The position numbers and the translations under genes are program-made. Below, one piece after another: positions 1 through 8,166 of a stretch of 33,928 nt of DNA. The stretch spans positions 1 to 33,928 of the forward strand of contig JALHOC010000012.1 in the NCBI GenBank assembly GCA_022843225.1. The letters run 5' to 3'. How positions within the stretch are numbered: position 1 is the first letter of the stretch; every line of letters begins with the position of its first letter. This DNA comes from Hyphomonadaceae bacterium (GTDB lineage Bacteria; Pseudomonadota; Alphaproteobacteria; Caulobacterales; Aquidulcibacteraceae). Below the pieces are notes generated by a model. It saw only the letters and a program-made list of their open reading frames with translations. It did no database searches and was not told the origin of the DNA.

Positions 1-830
1 GCGATCTGAGCCAAGCGCTCGACCTCGCGCACGTTCAGCCCTTCGCTGATCGCACGCGCCGCGAGGCCGCGTGGATCGGGCGCGGTCAGGATCGCGCGCG
101 CATGGCCGGACGACAGCCGTCCGTCGCGCACCATCTCTTGCAGATCATCCGGCAGCGCCAACAGGCGCAACATGTTGGCGATGTGTGGGCGCGACTTGCC
201 CACCGCGTCAGCGATTTCCTGCTGCGTGCGGCCAAAGCGATCGATCAGTGCCTGGAAGCCTTGCGCTTCTTCGATGGCGTTGAGGTCGGTCCGTTGCACG
301 TTCTCGACGATGGCGATCTCGAGCACTTCGACTTCATTGAGCTCGCGGATGACGGCGGGGATGTTGTGCAAGCCCGCGCGCTGCGCCGCGCGCCAGCGGC
401 GTTCGCCAGCGACGATCTCGTATTTGCCGCCTGGGACCGGGCGAACGAGGATCGGCTGCAACACGCCATGCGCGCGGATCGAGTTCGAAAGATCGGTCAG
501 CTCGGCTTCGTCGAAGTGGCGGCGCGGCTGACCGGGATTGCGTTGTACAAGATCGATCGGCAGCGAGCGCGGGCCCACGTCGGCGCCGGCGCTCGTCGGC
601 GCTGCCGCAGCGGGAACGGGCGCGGGTTGCGGCGCTGCCGCCGGCTGAGCGATCGGAAGCTCGAACACATTGCGCGGCGGCTCAATCGGCGCTGCGGCCG
701 GGCGCGGCGCTTCCGCCTGCTGCTGCGGCGCCGGCCAAGCGGGCGCATTCGCCGGCGGTTCGGTTTTCACCGGCTCGCCCAAAAGAGCCGAGAGCCCGCG
801 CCCCAAGCCACGCTTCGCAAACTCGCTCAT
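1..830 (-). CDS. parB: Chromosome partitioning protein ParB (3' end outside window)
   Basis: This is the centromere-binding CTPase/DNA-binding partner of ParA, which loads at parS sites to segregate the origin region. The start codon is ATG at 828-830 with GGGAG six bases upstream; 276 codons are visible before the window edge. The N-terminus begins MSEFAKRGLGRGLSALLG, as is usual for alphaproteobacterial ParB. It is followed by a proline/alanine-rich linker (about residues 20-75), the ParB/Sulfiredoxin-like CTP-binding domain with GERRWRA (box II) and ENVQRTDLN, and then the helix-turn-helix region (QEIADAVGKSRPHIANMLRLL). The dimerisation C-terminus is cut off. It follows parA by 88 bp and forms the end of the minus-strand operon. 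Identity is secure. Confidence 0.97.
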   Translation of the reverse strand, partial: MSEFAKRGLGRGLSALLGEPVKTEPPANAPAWPAPQQQAEAPRPAAAPIEPPRNVFELPIAQPAAAPQPAPVPAAAAPTSAGADVGPRSLPIDLVQRNPGQPRRHFDEAELTDLSNSIRAHGVLQPILVRPVPGGKYEIVAGERRWRAAQRAGLHNIPAVIRELNEVEVLEIAIVENVQRTDLNAIEEAQGFQALIDRFGRTQQEIADAVGKSRPHIANMLRLLALPDDLQEMVRDGRLSSGHARAILTAPDPRGLAARAISEGLNVREVERLAQI

Positions 831-887
831 GCCCGTCTCCCGTCCGACCCTGATTCGGCTGATGCTTAAGTATTCGCTAGGCAGGTC

Positions 888-901
888 TTACCCACGGGTA
901 A
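888..901. repeat. 14-bp palindrome in the parA-parB gap
   Basis: TTACCCACGGGTAA consists of 6-bp arms (TTACCC/GGGTAA) around two bases. It lies between the parA stop and the parB ribosome binding site. A two-base loop is too tight for a good RNA hairpin, so a protein-binding palindrome is as likely as an RNA structure. No known operator was recognised. Confidence 0.4.
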
Positions 902-918
902 AAATTGCCGGCCAATCG

Positions 919-1707
919 TCAGGCGGCGCTGCGAATTCGCTCCCGCTCGATCAGCTCCTTGGCAAGATTGATGTAGGCTTTGCTGCCGGACGCATTCTGA
1001 TCGTAGATGATCGCGGGCAATCCGTGGCTCGGCGCTTCAGAGATGCGCACATTGCGCGGGATCACAGTCTCATAGACCTTATCCGGGAAGTGCGCCCTCA
1101 CCTCTTGCGCCACCTGCTCCGACAGCGTGGTGCGCTTGTCATACATGGTCAGCACCACGCCCTGAATTTCGAGGGCCGGATTGAGGTTCTGTTTCACGGC
1201 GTTGATGGTGGCGACCAGCTGCGCCAGACCCTCAAGCGCGAAGTATTCCGTTTGCAGTGGAACAAGCACAGCGTCGGCCGCTGTAAGCGCATTCACGGTC
1301 AACACGTTCAGCGAGGGCGGGCAATCGATCAGCACATAATCGATATTGAGCGAGCTTTCGCTGCGAAATTGCGTGAGGGCGTCGCGCAGCCGGAATTGCG
1401 CCCGCCCGCCCGCCATCAGCTCGGTTTCGACGCCGGACAAGTTCGCGTCCGCCGGGACGATAAAGAGGTTGGGCACTTTCGTCGGCAGCACCGCCTTGGA
1501 CATCGGCTCGGCGCCCACCAGCACATGGTAGCTGCTGACGGCCCGGTCCTGGGGGTGAATGTCGATACCTGTCGAGGCGTTGCCTTGCGGGTCGGTGTCG
1601 AAAATGAGCACGCCCTTGCCGGTCGCGGCCAGCGCGGTGCCAAGGTTGATGGCAGTGGTCGTCTTGCCCACCCCGCCCTTCTGGTTGGCGATCGCCAGTG
1701 CACGCAT
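919..1707 (-). CDS. parA: Chromosome partitioning ATPase ParA
   Basis: This is a Walker-type ATPase that forms DNA-bound gradients and, with ParB, moves the replicated origin to the new pole. The 262-residue length is normal for chromosomal ParA/Soj. The deviant Walker A box KGGVGKTT is at residues 10-17, the switch I region DTDPQGNAS at 37-45, and Walker B in the IDCPPSL segment. The ATG start is supported by GAGGAG about nine bases upstream. It sits 30 bp after rsmG and 88 bp before parB, so rsmG-parA-parB are probably co-transcribed with mnmG. The short N-terminus, without a helix-turn-helix extension, marks it as a chromosomal (type Ib-like) rather than a plasmid type Ia ParA. Confidence 0.97.
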   Translation of the reverse strand: MRALAIANQKGGVGKTTTAINLGTALAATGKGVLIFDTDPQGNASTGIDIHPQDRAVSSYHVLVGAEPMSKAVLPTKVPNLFIVPADANLSGVETELMAGGRAQFRLRDALTQFRSESSLNIDYVLIDCPPSLNVLTVNALTAADAVLVPLQTEYFALEGLAQLVATINAVKQNLNPALEIQGVVLTMYDKRTTLSEQVAQEVRAHFPDKVYETVIPRNVRISEAPSHGLPAIIYDQNASGSKAYINLAKELIERERIRSAA

Positions 1708-1737
1708 GTCACCAAACTCCTCTTCGAGCCGGGCGAT

Positions 1738-2367
1738 TCAGGCGGCCTTCGTAATGCGAACGATTCGGCCGCGCGGGTCGCTGAGGCTCTCCAGCACGTC
1801 CGCCCTAAAGCCCCCACCCTGAAGAGCTTCCTTCGCGGCGCTCAGCTCGGCGTCGAGGTCTGCGCCTTTATGGAAGAGCCCTTGAGCGCCCGAAGCCAGA
1901 ATCGGCTTCGCATAGGCCATGAGTCGCGGCAAGGGCGCCAACGCACGCGCGGTGACCACATCATATGGCCCCTCGCCTGCCCCGAAATCCTCAATCCGTT
2001 GATTGAACACCTGAACTGGAAGGGCGGCGGCCTCGGCTACCGCACGCAAAAAAGCGGCCTTCTTTCCGGTGGATTCGACCAGATGGACGCTCGCGCCAGG
2101 GACATCCGCCAGCATCGCCGCAACCACCAAGCCCGGGAAACCGGCCCCCGAGCCCAGATCCACCCACCGGCGCGCGCCTGGCGCGAGGCGCACCACCTGC
2201 GCTGAGTCCAGCGCATGGCGGGGCCAGAAGAGTTCTAACTCCTTGGGGCCTACCAAATTCATGCGCTCAGACCATTCCGCCAAGAGAAGGCGGTGGGTCT
2301 CAAGCCGATCGAGGGTTTCCTGTGAAACGTTAAGAGCTGCTTGAAAGGCGGTGGAGCCGGCGCTCAC
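1738..2367 (-). CDS. rsmG: 16S rRNA (guanine527-N7)-methyltransferase RsmG
   Basis: The enzyme transfers a methyl group from S-adenosylmethionine to N7 of G527 in 16S rRNA. It has 209 residues, matching the family. The SAM-binding motif I is DLGSGAGFPG at residues 70-79. Upstream RMNLVGPKE resembles the conserved NLt segment of GidB proteins. Translation probably begins at GTG 2365-2367, which overlaps the TGA of the preceding DUF3088 gene (GTGA), implying coupling. A parS-like sequence (2315-2328) lies inside the 5' part of the gene. This gidA-gidB-parA-parB order is a classic origin-proximal arrangement. Confidence 0.95.
   Translation of the reverse strand: MSAGSTAFQAALNVSQETLDRLETHRLLLAEWSERMNLVGPKELELFWPRHALDSAQVVRLAPGARRWVDLGSGAGFPGLVVAAMLADVPGASVHLVESTGKKAAFLRAVAEAAALPVQVFNQRIEDFGAGEGPYDVVTARALAPLPRLMAYAKPILASGAQGLFHKGADLDAELSAAKEALQGGGFRADVLESLSDPRGRIVRITKAA
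2315..2328. promoter_or_regulatory. Candidate ParB-binding site (parS) inside rsmG
   Basis: GTTTCCTGTGAAAC matches the palindromic parS core GTTTCACGTGAAAC at 12 of 14 positions, with both outer half-site arms (GTTTC and GTGAAAC) intact. It lies within rsmG, near parAB, as parS sites often do. It is one of five candidates in 6.3 kb. Confidence 0.6.
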
Positions 2368-2711
2368 GGGTGCGGCCCCGCGCCGCCGCAGGCAGCGGCG
2401 AGGTAGCGGCCGATAGCGCGGGTATCGGTCAGGAAGGCCCTGCCCTCAGCCCGGCGGGCTTCAGCGGGCGCCTTGTTGGCGTTGGCCAGAACCAGAACCG
2501 GCATGCCCTGGTTCATCTCCCCGATCAGCGCGATGATCTCGTTGCGCGGGCGCGGGAACGGCAGGCGCCGCACATCGATGGCCCGCGCCCAATGCGGGTT
2601 CGCGAGCAGCGCGCCCTCCATCGCTGCGCAATCATGGCAATACCAGGCGCCTTCCAGCGCCACGTCTTCGAACGGCGCGCGTATGAGAAACAGCGTATCG
2701 CGGCTGATCAT
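2364..2711 (-). CDS. DUF3088 family protein
   Basis: This is a 115-residue protein recognised as DUF3088 from its opening [15 protein letters not shown] and the [24 protein letters not shown] core. Its biochemical role is not known to me. Residues 25-28 are CHDC, a CxxC motif placed early in the chain as in thioredoxin-fold proteins, so a redox or thiol role is possible; that is inference only. It overlaps the mnmG stop by four bases (ATGA) and its own stop overlaps the GTG of rsmG, so it is embedded in the mnmG-rsmG-parA-parB operon. No signal peptide is seen, suggesting a cytoplasmic location. Confidence 0.8.
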   Translation of the reverse strand: MISRDTLFLIRAPFEDVALEGAWYCHDCAAMEGALLANPHWARAIDVRRLPFPRPRNEIIALIGEMNQGMPVLVLANANKAPAEARRAEGRAFLTDTRAIGRYLAAACGGAGPHP

Positions 2712-4576
2712 GCGCGCCTCCTCTGCTCGCGCTTCACATGCGCCAACAAAGCTGTGAGCGCGCCAGGCGTGACGCCTTCGATGCGTGACGCTTGGCCGAG
2801 CGTGACAGGCCGCGCCGCCATGAGCTTCTCGCGCACTTCATTGGAAAGCCCGCCGACTCCCGCGTAGTCAAGGTCGGGCGAAAGCCGCAAATCCTCGTCG
2901 CGCTTGAAGGCTTCCACATCGAGCGCCTGGCGTTCGAGATAGCCCGCATAGAGCGCGTCGATCTCAAGCTGTTCGCGGGCCTGGCTCGACAATGCGTCCA
3001 GCTCCGGCCACACGGCGCGCAAGCGCTCGAACGTCACGTTCGGATACGCCAGTAATTGCAGCGCATCGCGGCGAACGCCGTCTTGATTGACTTGCAGCCC
3101 GGCCTTCGCGGCCTGGGCCGGTGTCAGCGACAGCGATTGTGCCAACACGCGCGCGGCCTCGATTTCACGCATTTTAGCGGCGAACGCACGCGCCCTCTCC
3201 GCGCCGACGCAGCCAAGCGCAACACCCATTGGCGTGAGGCGCTGGTCGGCGTTGTCCGCGCGCAGCGAGAGCCGATACTCCGCGCGCGACGTGAACATGC
3301 GATAGGGCTCGGTGACGCCGCGCGTGACGAGGTCATCGATCATCACGCCGATGTATCCCTCAGCGCGAGTGATCTCGAACGGCGCCCCCCCGCCCACTGC
3401 GCGCGCGGCGTTGAGCCCGGCGATCAGCCCTTGCGCGGCCGCCTCCTCATAGCCCGTCGTGCCGTTGATCTGGCCAGCGAGATAAAGGCCCTTGATGCGC
3501 TTGGTCTCCAAAGTCGGCATCAGCTCGCGCGGATCGACGTAATCGTACTCGATCGCATAAGCGTGGCGCTTGATGACAACGTTCTCGAGCCCAGCGATCG
3601 TGCGGATAAAGCGCTCTTGCACGTCTTCCGGTAGCGATGTGCTGATGCCGTTTGGATAGACCGTGTCGTCGTCCAGACCTTCGGGTTCGAGGAAGATTTG
3701 ATGCGCGGACTTGTCAGCGAAGCGCACGACCTTGTCTTCGATCGAAGGGCAATAGCGCGGCCCTCGCCCGCTGATCGCGCCGGAATAGACGGCCGACTTC
3801 GAGAGCGAGTCTTCGATGATCTTATGGGTTTCGGCGTTGGTGTAGGTGACGCCGCAGGCGATTTGGGGATTGGTAATCCGCGCGGTCAGAAACGAGAATG
3901 GCGAGGGCTCTTCGTCGCCGTGCTGCAGCTCCAGCGAGGCCCAATCGATCGAGCTGGATTGGAGGCGCGCCGGGGTGCCGGTCTTCAGACGCCCCATTGC
4001 GAAACCCGCGCCGTACAAGCGATCTGAGAGCCCGATCGCAGGGGCCTCGCCGTGACGACCTGCCGGGATGCGCTTGTCGCCGATATGGATGACGCCCTTC
4101 AGGAACGTGCCGGTAGTGAGGACAATACGCGGAGCGCGATATTCGCGGCCGTCGGCGTTGGTGACGCCGACCACGGCGCCTTCCGCCAGCACCAGGTCCT
4201 CGACTGCATCCGCTTCGATTGTCAGCCCCGACTGCGCCGCCAGCGCGGCTTGCATGGCTTCCCGATAGAGCTTGCGGTCCGACTGCGCGCGCGGTCCGCG
4301 GACGGCTGGGCCCTTGGAGCGATTGAGCAGTCTGAACTGGATGCCGCCGGCGTCGGCGACGCGGCCCATGACGCCGTCCAGCGCATCGATCTCACGGACG
4401 AGGTGGCCCTTGCCCAGGCCACCAATGGCCGGGTTGCAGCTCATCTCGCCGATGGTCTCGAGCTTGTGCGTGAGCAGCAGCGTGCGCGCGCCGAGACGCG
4501 CGGCCGCCGCCGCGGCCTCGCAGCCGGCGTGGCCGCCGCCGATGACGATCACGTCGAAGGAGCGCTCTGAACTCAT
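2708..4576 (-). CDS. mnmG: tRNA uridine-5-carboxymethylaminomethyl modification subunit MnmG (GidA)
   Basis: This FAD-dependent subunit works with MnmE to modify the wobble uridine (U34) of certain tRNAs. With the start at 4576 it has 622 residues, close to the family norm, and the FAD-binding GGGHAG falls at residues 13-18 as in homologues. The [12 protein letters not shown] signature is at 47-58. The frame stays open to 4741, and another ATG at 4591 adds five residues, but neither has a clear ribosome binding site, so the start rests on family alignment. The C-terminal MnmE-binding domain ([25 protein letters not shown]) is complete. It heads the operon leading to parAB. Confidence 0.96.
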   Translation of the reverse strand: MSSERSFDVIVIGGGHAGCEAAAAAARLGARTLLLTHKLETIGEMSCNPAIGGLGKGHLVREIDALDGVMGRVADAGGIQFRLLNRSKGPAVRGPRAQSDRKLYREAMQAALAAQSGLTIEADAVEDLVLAEGAVVGVTNADGREYRAPRIVLTTGTFLKGVIHIGDKRIPAGRHGEAPAIGLSDRLYGAGFAMGRLKTGTPARLQSSSIDWASLELQHGDEEPSPFSFLTARITNPQIACGVTYTNAETHKIIEDSLSKSAVYSGAISGRGPRYCPSIEDKVVRFADKSAHQIFLEPEGLDDDTVYPNGISTSLPEDVQERFIRTIAGLENVVIKRHAYAIEYDYVDPRELMPTLETKRIKGLYLAGQINGTTGYEEAAAQGLIAGLNAARAVGGGAPFEITRAEGYIGVMIDDLVTRGVTEPYRMFTSRAEYRLSLRADNADQRLTPMGVALGCVGAERARAFAAKMREIEAARVLAQSLSLTPAQAAKAGLQVNQDGVRRDALQLLAYPNVTFERLRAVWPELDALSSQAREQLEIDALYAGYLERQALDVEAFKRDEDLRLSPDLDYAGVGGLSNEVREKLMAARPVTLGQASRIEGVTPGALTALLAHVKREQRRRA

Positions 4577-4763
4577 GTGTTGGGACTTCATATAGGAGCG
4601 GGTTTGCCGCGTCACTCGCTCACGCTCATCACCCACCCCCGGATGCGCAACGCGTAGTCCGGGACCATAGACTCCGTCGGGGCGATCGCGCTCCAACGTC
4701 GAGCTGCTGTGTTTGTGGGTCCCGCGCTCGATGCTGCGCATCGCCCCGGGAATGGGTGAGTGT

Positions 4764-4780
4764 GTTGTACGAAGTACGAC
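4764..4780. repeat. Inverted repeat upstream of mnmG
   Basis: GTTGTACGAAGTACGAC has 7-bp arms (one mismatch) around GAA. It lies in the mnmG-mnmE gap about 190 bp upstream of the mnmG start and 16 bp from the nearest parS-like site. It could be an operator or a chance palindrome; no family is assigned. Confidence 0.3.
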
Positions 4781-4795
4781 CGCGAGCGCACCGCT

Positions 4796-4809
4796 GCTTC
4801 ACGCGAAAC
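4796..4809. promoter_or_regulatory. Candidate parS site (variant) in mnmG-mnmE gap
   Basis: GCTTCACGCGAAAC matches the parS core at 12 of 14 positions. It lies 21 bp from the better site at 4831-4844, in non-coding DNA. The closely spaced pair suggests a ParB nucleation point. Confidence 0.55.
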
Positions 4810-4830
4810 TCCCTAATTGCGCCTTCACCA

Positions 4831-4844
4831 GTTTCGCGTGAAAC
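4831..4844. promoter_or_regulatory. ParB-binding site (parS) in mnmG-mnmE gap
   Basis: GTTTCGCGTGAAAC matches GTTTCACGTGAAAC at 13 of 14 positions. It is the best parS match in the window, lies in the 298-bp gap between mnmE and mnmG, and is about 9 kb from the candidate origin. Confidence 0.85.
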
Positions 4845-4874
4845 GCCATGTAAATCGCGACTTTTCGTGCGATC

Positions 4875-6182
4875 TCACTTGCCGATACAGAAGCTCGAAA
4901 AAATCTCATCGAGCAAGTCTTCGACATCGATGCGCCCCGTCAGACGCCCAATCGCATGCGCGGCGACGCGTACGTCCTCGGCAGCCAATTCGGGGCCAGC
5001 GTCGAGCGCTGGGATCGCGCGGAAAAGCGCCGCCCGCGCTTCTTCCACCAAGCGCCGATGCCGCGCCCGCGTCAGCGCGGGCGCCTCTTCGCGACCGAGC
5101 GCTTCGGCGACGCGCGACGCAATTAGGGCTTGGAGGTCTGGGATGCCCTGGCCAGTCTTGGCGGACACCGTCAGCGGCCCGGACTCACCTGTCAGGTCGG
5201 CCTTAGACTTAACGACCAGATCGCTCTCGCTCAGCGCGGCCAGCAGCGCCGGCACGGTAGCGTTGTCGGCTTCTACCAAGCCAATCCGCAAATCTGCTTC
5301 CTCAGCCCGCGCCAGCGCCCGGCGCACACCTTCCGCTTCGATGGCGTCGGCGGCTTCGCGCAAGCCCGCCGTGTCGGCGATCCAGACTGGGTAGCCGGCC
5401 AGGACGAGGCGAACCTCAACCACGTCGCGCGTGGTGCCCGGGATGTCGCTGACAATCGCCGCCTCGCGCTGTGCCAGGGCATTCAGCAGGCTCGACTTGC
5501 CGGCATTGGGCGGGCCGATGATGGCGATGCGAAAGCCGTCGCGAACCCGCTCGCCGCGATGATCAGCTAGATGCGCGCCCATGTCGTCGGCCAGCGCCCG
5601 CAGGATTGGCCCCGCCCGGCGCGACAGCGCGCCCGGCAGGTCCTCATCCGGGAAGTCGATCTCGGCCTCAATCAAGGCGGCCGCCTCGATCAGCTTGCCC
5701 CGCCAGCCTTCATAGAGCGCGCTGAGCGCGCCCTTGGCTTGCCGGAGCGCTTGGCGGCGCTGGCCCTCGGTTTCGGCGTCCACGAGGTCGGCAAGGCCCT
5801 CGGCTTCGGCGAGGTCGAGCTTGCCATTCTCAAAGGCGCGGCGCGTGAATTCGCCAGGCTCCGCTGGCCGAACGCCAGGCTGGCTTAGGCAGGCGTTGAC
5901 CACCGCCTCGATCACCGCCGGCCCGCCATGGACGTGCAGTTCGGCGACATCTTCGCCAGTGAAGCTGGCGGGCGAGGCAAACCAAAGCACCAAGCCTTCA
6001 TCGAGCAACTCGCCGCTCGCTGGATCGCGGAAAGCGCTCAGCGTCGCCAAACGCGGCGGCGGCAAATCCGTAGCTGTCAGCGCGCTAAGAGCCGCGCCAG
6101 CTTGCGGCCCAGACACCCGTATCATTGCAACGCCAGCCCGGCCCGCGCCGGACGCCAACGCCACGATGGTCTCGGGTTTCAT
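4875..6182 (-). CDS. mnmE: tRNA modification GTPase MnmE (TrmE)
   Basis: This is the potassium-activated GTPase partner of MnmG in wobble-uridine modification of tRNA. With the start at 6180-6182 (MKPETIVALAS, the conserved N-terminus) it has 435 residues. The tetrahydrofolate-binding N-domain includes ELHVHGG (81-87) and PAEPGEFTRRAFENGKLDL. The G domain shows G1 GPPNAGKSS (223-231), G2 DIPGTTRD (246-253) and G3 DTAG (270-273). G4 reads SKAD rather than NKxD. The C-terminal FCIGK with its catalytic cysteine is intact. No ribosome binding site is obvious, and a parS-like sequence covers the start codon. The mnmE and mnmG frames are separated by 298 bp. Confidence 0.96.
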   Translation of the reverse strand: MKPETIVALASGAGRAGVAMIRVSGPQAGAALSALTATDLPPPRLATLSAFRDPASGELLDEGLVLWFASPASFTGEDVAELHVHGGPAVIEAVVNACLSQPGVRPAEPGEFTRRAFENGKLDLAEAEGLADLVDAETEGQRRQALRQAKGALSALYEGWRGKLIEAAALIEAEIDFPDEDLPGALSRRAGPILRALADDMGAHLADHRGERVRDGFRIAIIGPPNAGKSSLLNALAQREAAIVSDIPGTTRDVVEVRLVLAGYPVWIADTAGLREAADAIEAEGVRRALARAEEADLRIGLVEADNATVPALLAALSESDLVVKSKADLTGESGPLTVSAKTGQGIPDLQALIASRVAEALGREEAPALTRARHRRLVEEARAALFRAIPALDAGPELAAEDVRVAAHAIGRLTGRIDVEDLLDEIFSSFCIGK

Positions 6183-6189
6183 GTGAAAA
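6176..6189. promoter_or_regulatory. Candidate parS site over the mnmE start codon
   Basis: GTTTCATGTGAAAA matches the parS core at 12 of 14 positions and includes the mnmE start codon. Its sequence is partly constrained by coding, so it is less certain than the intergenic site. Confidence 0.45.
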
Positions 6190-6202
6190 TATCTAAGTGC
6201 GA

Positions 6203-6451
6203 TTAGGGCTTTGCACGTGGAACGGAAGCGCCCGCAGCGCTCGTCATTAGCTTCACGAACGCGTCCTGCGCTTGCGTGCCCACGCTCATCCAAGACTGCA
6301 TCATCGTATCCGGGCTCATCAGCGAGAGATTGGCCTCCATGCGCTTGCCCATCTCAGCCACAAGCTGCTCGTTGATTGGGGTGACGTCCGGCAGGCCCAT
6401 GAAGCGGCGCGCTTCCTCTGGGCTGCATTCGACATTGACGGTGAACTTCAT
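6203..6451 (-). CDS. DUF6489 family protein
   Basis: This is an 82-residue protein beginning MKFTVNVECSPEEARRFMGLPDV, the hallmark of DUF6489, a small family found in alphaproteobacteria. Its function is unknown. The ECSPEEAR/FMGLPD segment is followed by a methionine-rich amphipathic stretch (about residues 30-65: NLSLMSPDTMMQSWMS) that resembles phasin-like helices; this resemblance is an impression, not an assignment. It lies 20 bp upstream of mnmE in the same direction and diverges from the dienelactone hydrolase gene across an 81-bp gap. Confidence 0.8.
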   Translation of the reverse strand: MKFTVNVECSPEEARRFMGLPDVTPINEQLVAEMGKRMEANLSLMSPDTMMQSWMSVGTQAQDAFVKLMTSAAGASVPRAKP

Positions 6452-6532
6452 GGGTCACGAATCCTTCGCGCCAAGCGCGCGCGGGATGTCTATAACGCGG
6501 CCAATCGGATCAAGACAGACGGAGGCTAGGTC

Positions 6533-7222
6533 ATGGGCGAGTGGGTTGAGGTGCAGGGGCCGGATGGCGCCTTCCGGGCGTACGTGGCGCGCCCCGTTGG
6601 CACGCCGAGAGCCGCCGTGGTGGAGATCCAGGAAATCTTCGGCGTCAATTCGGTGATGCGCAAAAAGGCCGACTGGCTGGCGGGCGAAGGCTTCCTCGCC
6701 ATCGCGCCCGATCTCTTCTGGCGCATACAGCCCGGCATCGACATCACCGACCAGAGCGAAGCGGAGTGGGCGCAGGCGTTCGACTATTTCAAGCGCTTCG
6801 ATGTGGATGCGGGCGTCCGCGATATCCAGGCGACGGTCGCGCATGCCCGCTCGATCGGCGCGGCGAACGTCGGCGCAGTCGGCTATTGCCTCGGCGGCCT
6901 GCTGGCCTACCTCACCGCGTGCCGCACCGATTGCGACGCCTGTGTCGGCTATTACGGCGTCAACATTCCCTCGTTCGTCGGCGAAGCCGCCAACATCACG
7001 AAGCCGCTGATGCTGCACATCGCCGGCAAGGACGGCTTTGTGGACGCCGCGGCGCAAGCGGCCATGCAGGCCGGCCTCGGCGGCAATTCCAAAATCACGC
7101 TGCACACCTATGCCGAGCAGGACCACGCGTTCACGCGCGAAGGCGGCAAGCATTATGATGCCGCCGCCGCACAGCTGGCGGATGGCCGCACGGTCGCGTT
7201 CCTGAAGGAGCACCTGGCATGA
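6533..7222 (+). CDS. Dienelactone hydrolase family protein
   Basis: This is a cytoplasmic alpha/beta-hydrolase of 229 residues. The dienelactone hydrolase catalytic triad is visible: Cys119 in GYCLGG, Asp167 in GKDGF and His198 in DHAF. The conserved EIFGVN segment is at residues 34-39. The family opens lactone rings such as dienelactone in chloroaromatic breakdown, but many members have unknown substrates, and no aromatic pathway is present here. The start has GGAGG at 6521-6525. It opens a plus-strand cluster in which each following gene overlaps the last by a few bases, and stands out against the minus-strand genes on both sides. Confidence 0.92.
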   Translation: MGEWVEVQGPDGAFRAYVARPVGTPRAAVVEIQEIFGVNSVMRKKADWLAGEGFLAIAPDLFWRIQPGIDITDQSEAEWAQAFDYFKRFDVDAGVRDIQATVAHARSIGAANVGAVGYCLGGLLAYLTACRTDCDACVGYYGVNIPSFVGEAANITKPLMLHIAGKDGFVDAAAQAAMQAGLGGNSKITLHTYAEQDHAFTREGGKHYDAAAAQLADGRTVAFLKEHLA

Positions 7223-8166
7223 GGCGCGCGCTTCTGATCTGCGCCTGCGCGCTGGCGCTGGCGGCATGCGAGCAGCAAAGCGCCAACCAGCAACCAACCG
7301 AGTCCGCAGCAGCGTATACACTCGCGCCCGCCGATTTGGCGGGCTTCTTCGATTGCCTGCGCGAACAAGGTCAGACCGTCGTCGCAGCGCATCGCGGCGG
7401 GCCGGAGCCGGGCTTCGCCGAGAACGCGATCGAGACCTTCGAGAACACGCTGCGCCACACGCCAGCCATGCTGGAGATCGACATCCGCGAAACCGCAGAT
7501 GGCGTGCTCGTTCTCAAGCACGACGAGGAGCTTGACCGCACAACGACCGCCACGGGGTTGTTGGAAGAGGCCACGCTGGCCGAGTTGCAGGCCTTGCGGC
7601 TGCGAGACGAGAACGGGCAGACGCTCGATGCGCGCATTCCCACACTGCGCGCGGCGCTCGACTGGGCGGCGGGCAAGGCGGTGCTTGAACTCGACGTCAA
7701 GCGCGGCGTCTCGTTCGAAAACGTTGTCGCCGAAGTGCGCGCGGCCAATGCGGCCGATCGCGTGATCTTCATCACGTACAGCGTGCCCGCCGCAATCCGC
7801 GTGCATCGGCTCGCGCCTGAGCTGATGATCTCGACCAGCATCGGAAGCGAGGCCGACCTCGAAGAATTGGAGCGCGCACGCGTCGACCTCACCCGCATCC
7901 TGGCTTGGACCGGCATCGACGAGCCCAACAGCGCGCTCAATGCGGCGCTTGCGCAGCGCGGTGTCGAAGTGCTGTTCGGCACGCTGGGCGGGCGCGAGTC
8001 CTGGGACAATCGCTTCGCCGCTTCCGGCGATGATCAATATGCGGAGTTTGCCGAGACGGGTATCCATTTGATCGCTACCGATCGGCCCGCAGCAGCCGCG
8101 CGCGATCTCGATGCGGCCGATGGCGTGGAGGGCTTTGGCGCCAAGCAATGCGAGGCGGCGCAGTGA
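7219..8166 (+). CDS. Glycerophosphodiester phosphodiesterase family lipoprotein
   Basis: This is a predicted exported lipoprotein of 315 residues that hydrolyses glycerophosphodiesters to an alcohol and glycerol-3-phosphate. The N-terminus is a short signal with lipobox LAAC (Cys17 after cleavage). GDPD motifs are present: HRGG at 58-61, ENAIETF, EIDI (86-89, metal ligands Glu/Asp) and KHDEELDRTT (100-109). The C-terminal part is consistent with a TIM barrel. Its ATG overlaps the stop of the hydrolase gene (ATGA). It would act at the cell envelope, perhaps on deacylated phospholipids; the physiological substrate is not shown by the sequence. Confidence 0.92.
   Translation: MRRALLICACALALAACEQQSANQQPTESAAAYTLAPADLAGFFDCLREQGQTVVAAHRGGPEPGFAENAIETFENTLRHTPAMLEIDIRETADGVLVLKHDEELDRTTTATGLLEEATLAELQALRLRDENGQTLDARIPTLRAALDWAAGKAVLELDVKRGVSFENVVAEVRAANAADRVIFITYSVPAAIRVHRLAPELMISTSIGSEADLEELERARVDLTRILAWTGIDEPNSALNAALAQRGVEVLFGTLGGRESWDNRFAASGDDQYAEFAETGIHLIATDRPAAAARDLDAADGVEGFGAKQCEAAQ

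Noticed and set aside
1188-1198. Single parS half-sites such as TGTTTCACGG (also near 15146 and 26830)
   Set aside because: Only one arm matches and the second arm is absent, so they fall below the two-mismatch threshold used.
670-2205. Long plus-strand open frame (511 codons) across parB, parA and rsmG
   Set aside because: It is antisense to three confidently identified genes; high GC content gives long stop-free shadows and its translation is arginine/histidine-rich with no domain.
7153-8148. Minus-strand open frame of 331 codons opposite the glycerophosphodiesterase gene
   Set aside because: The plus-strand gene has a signal peptide and all catalytic motifs; the antisense frame shows none.
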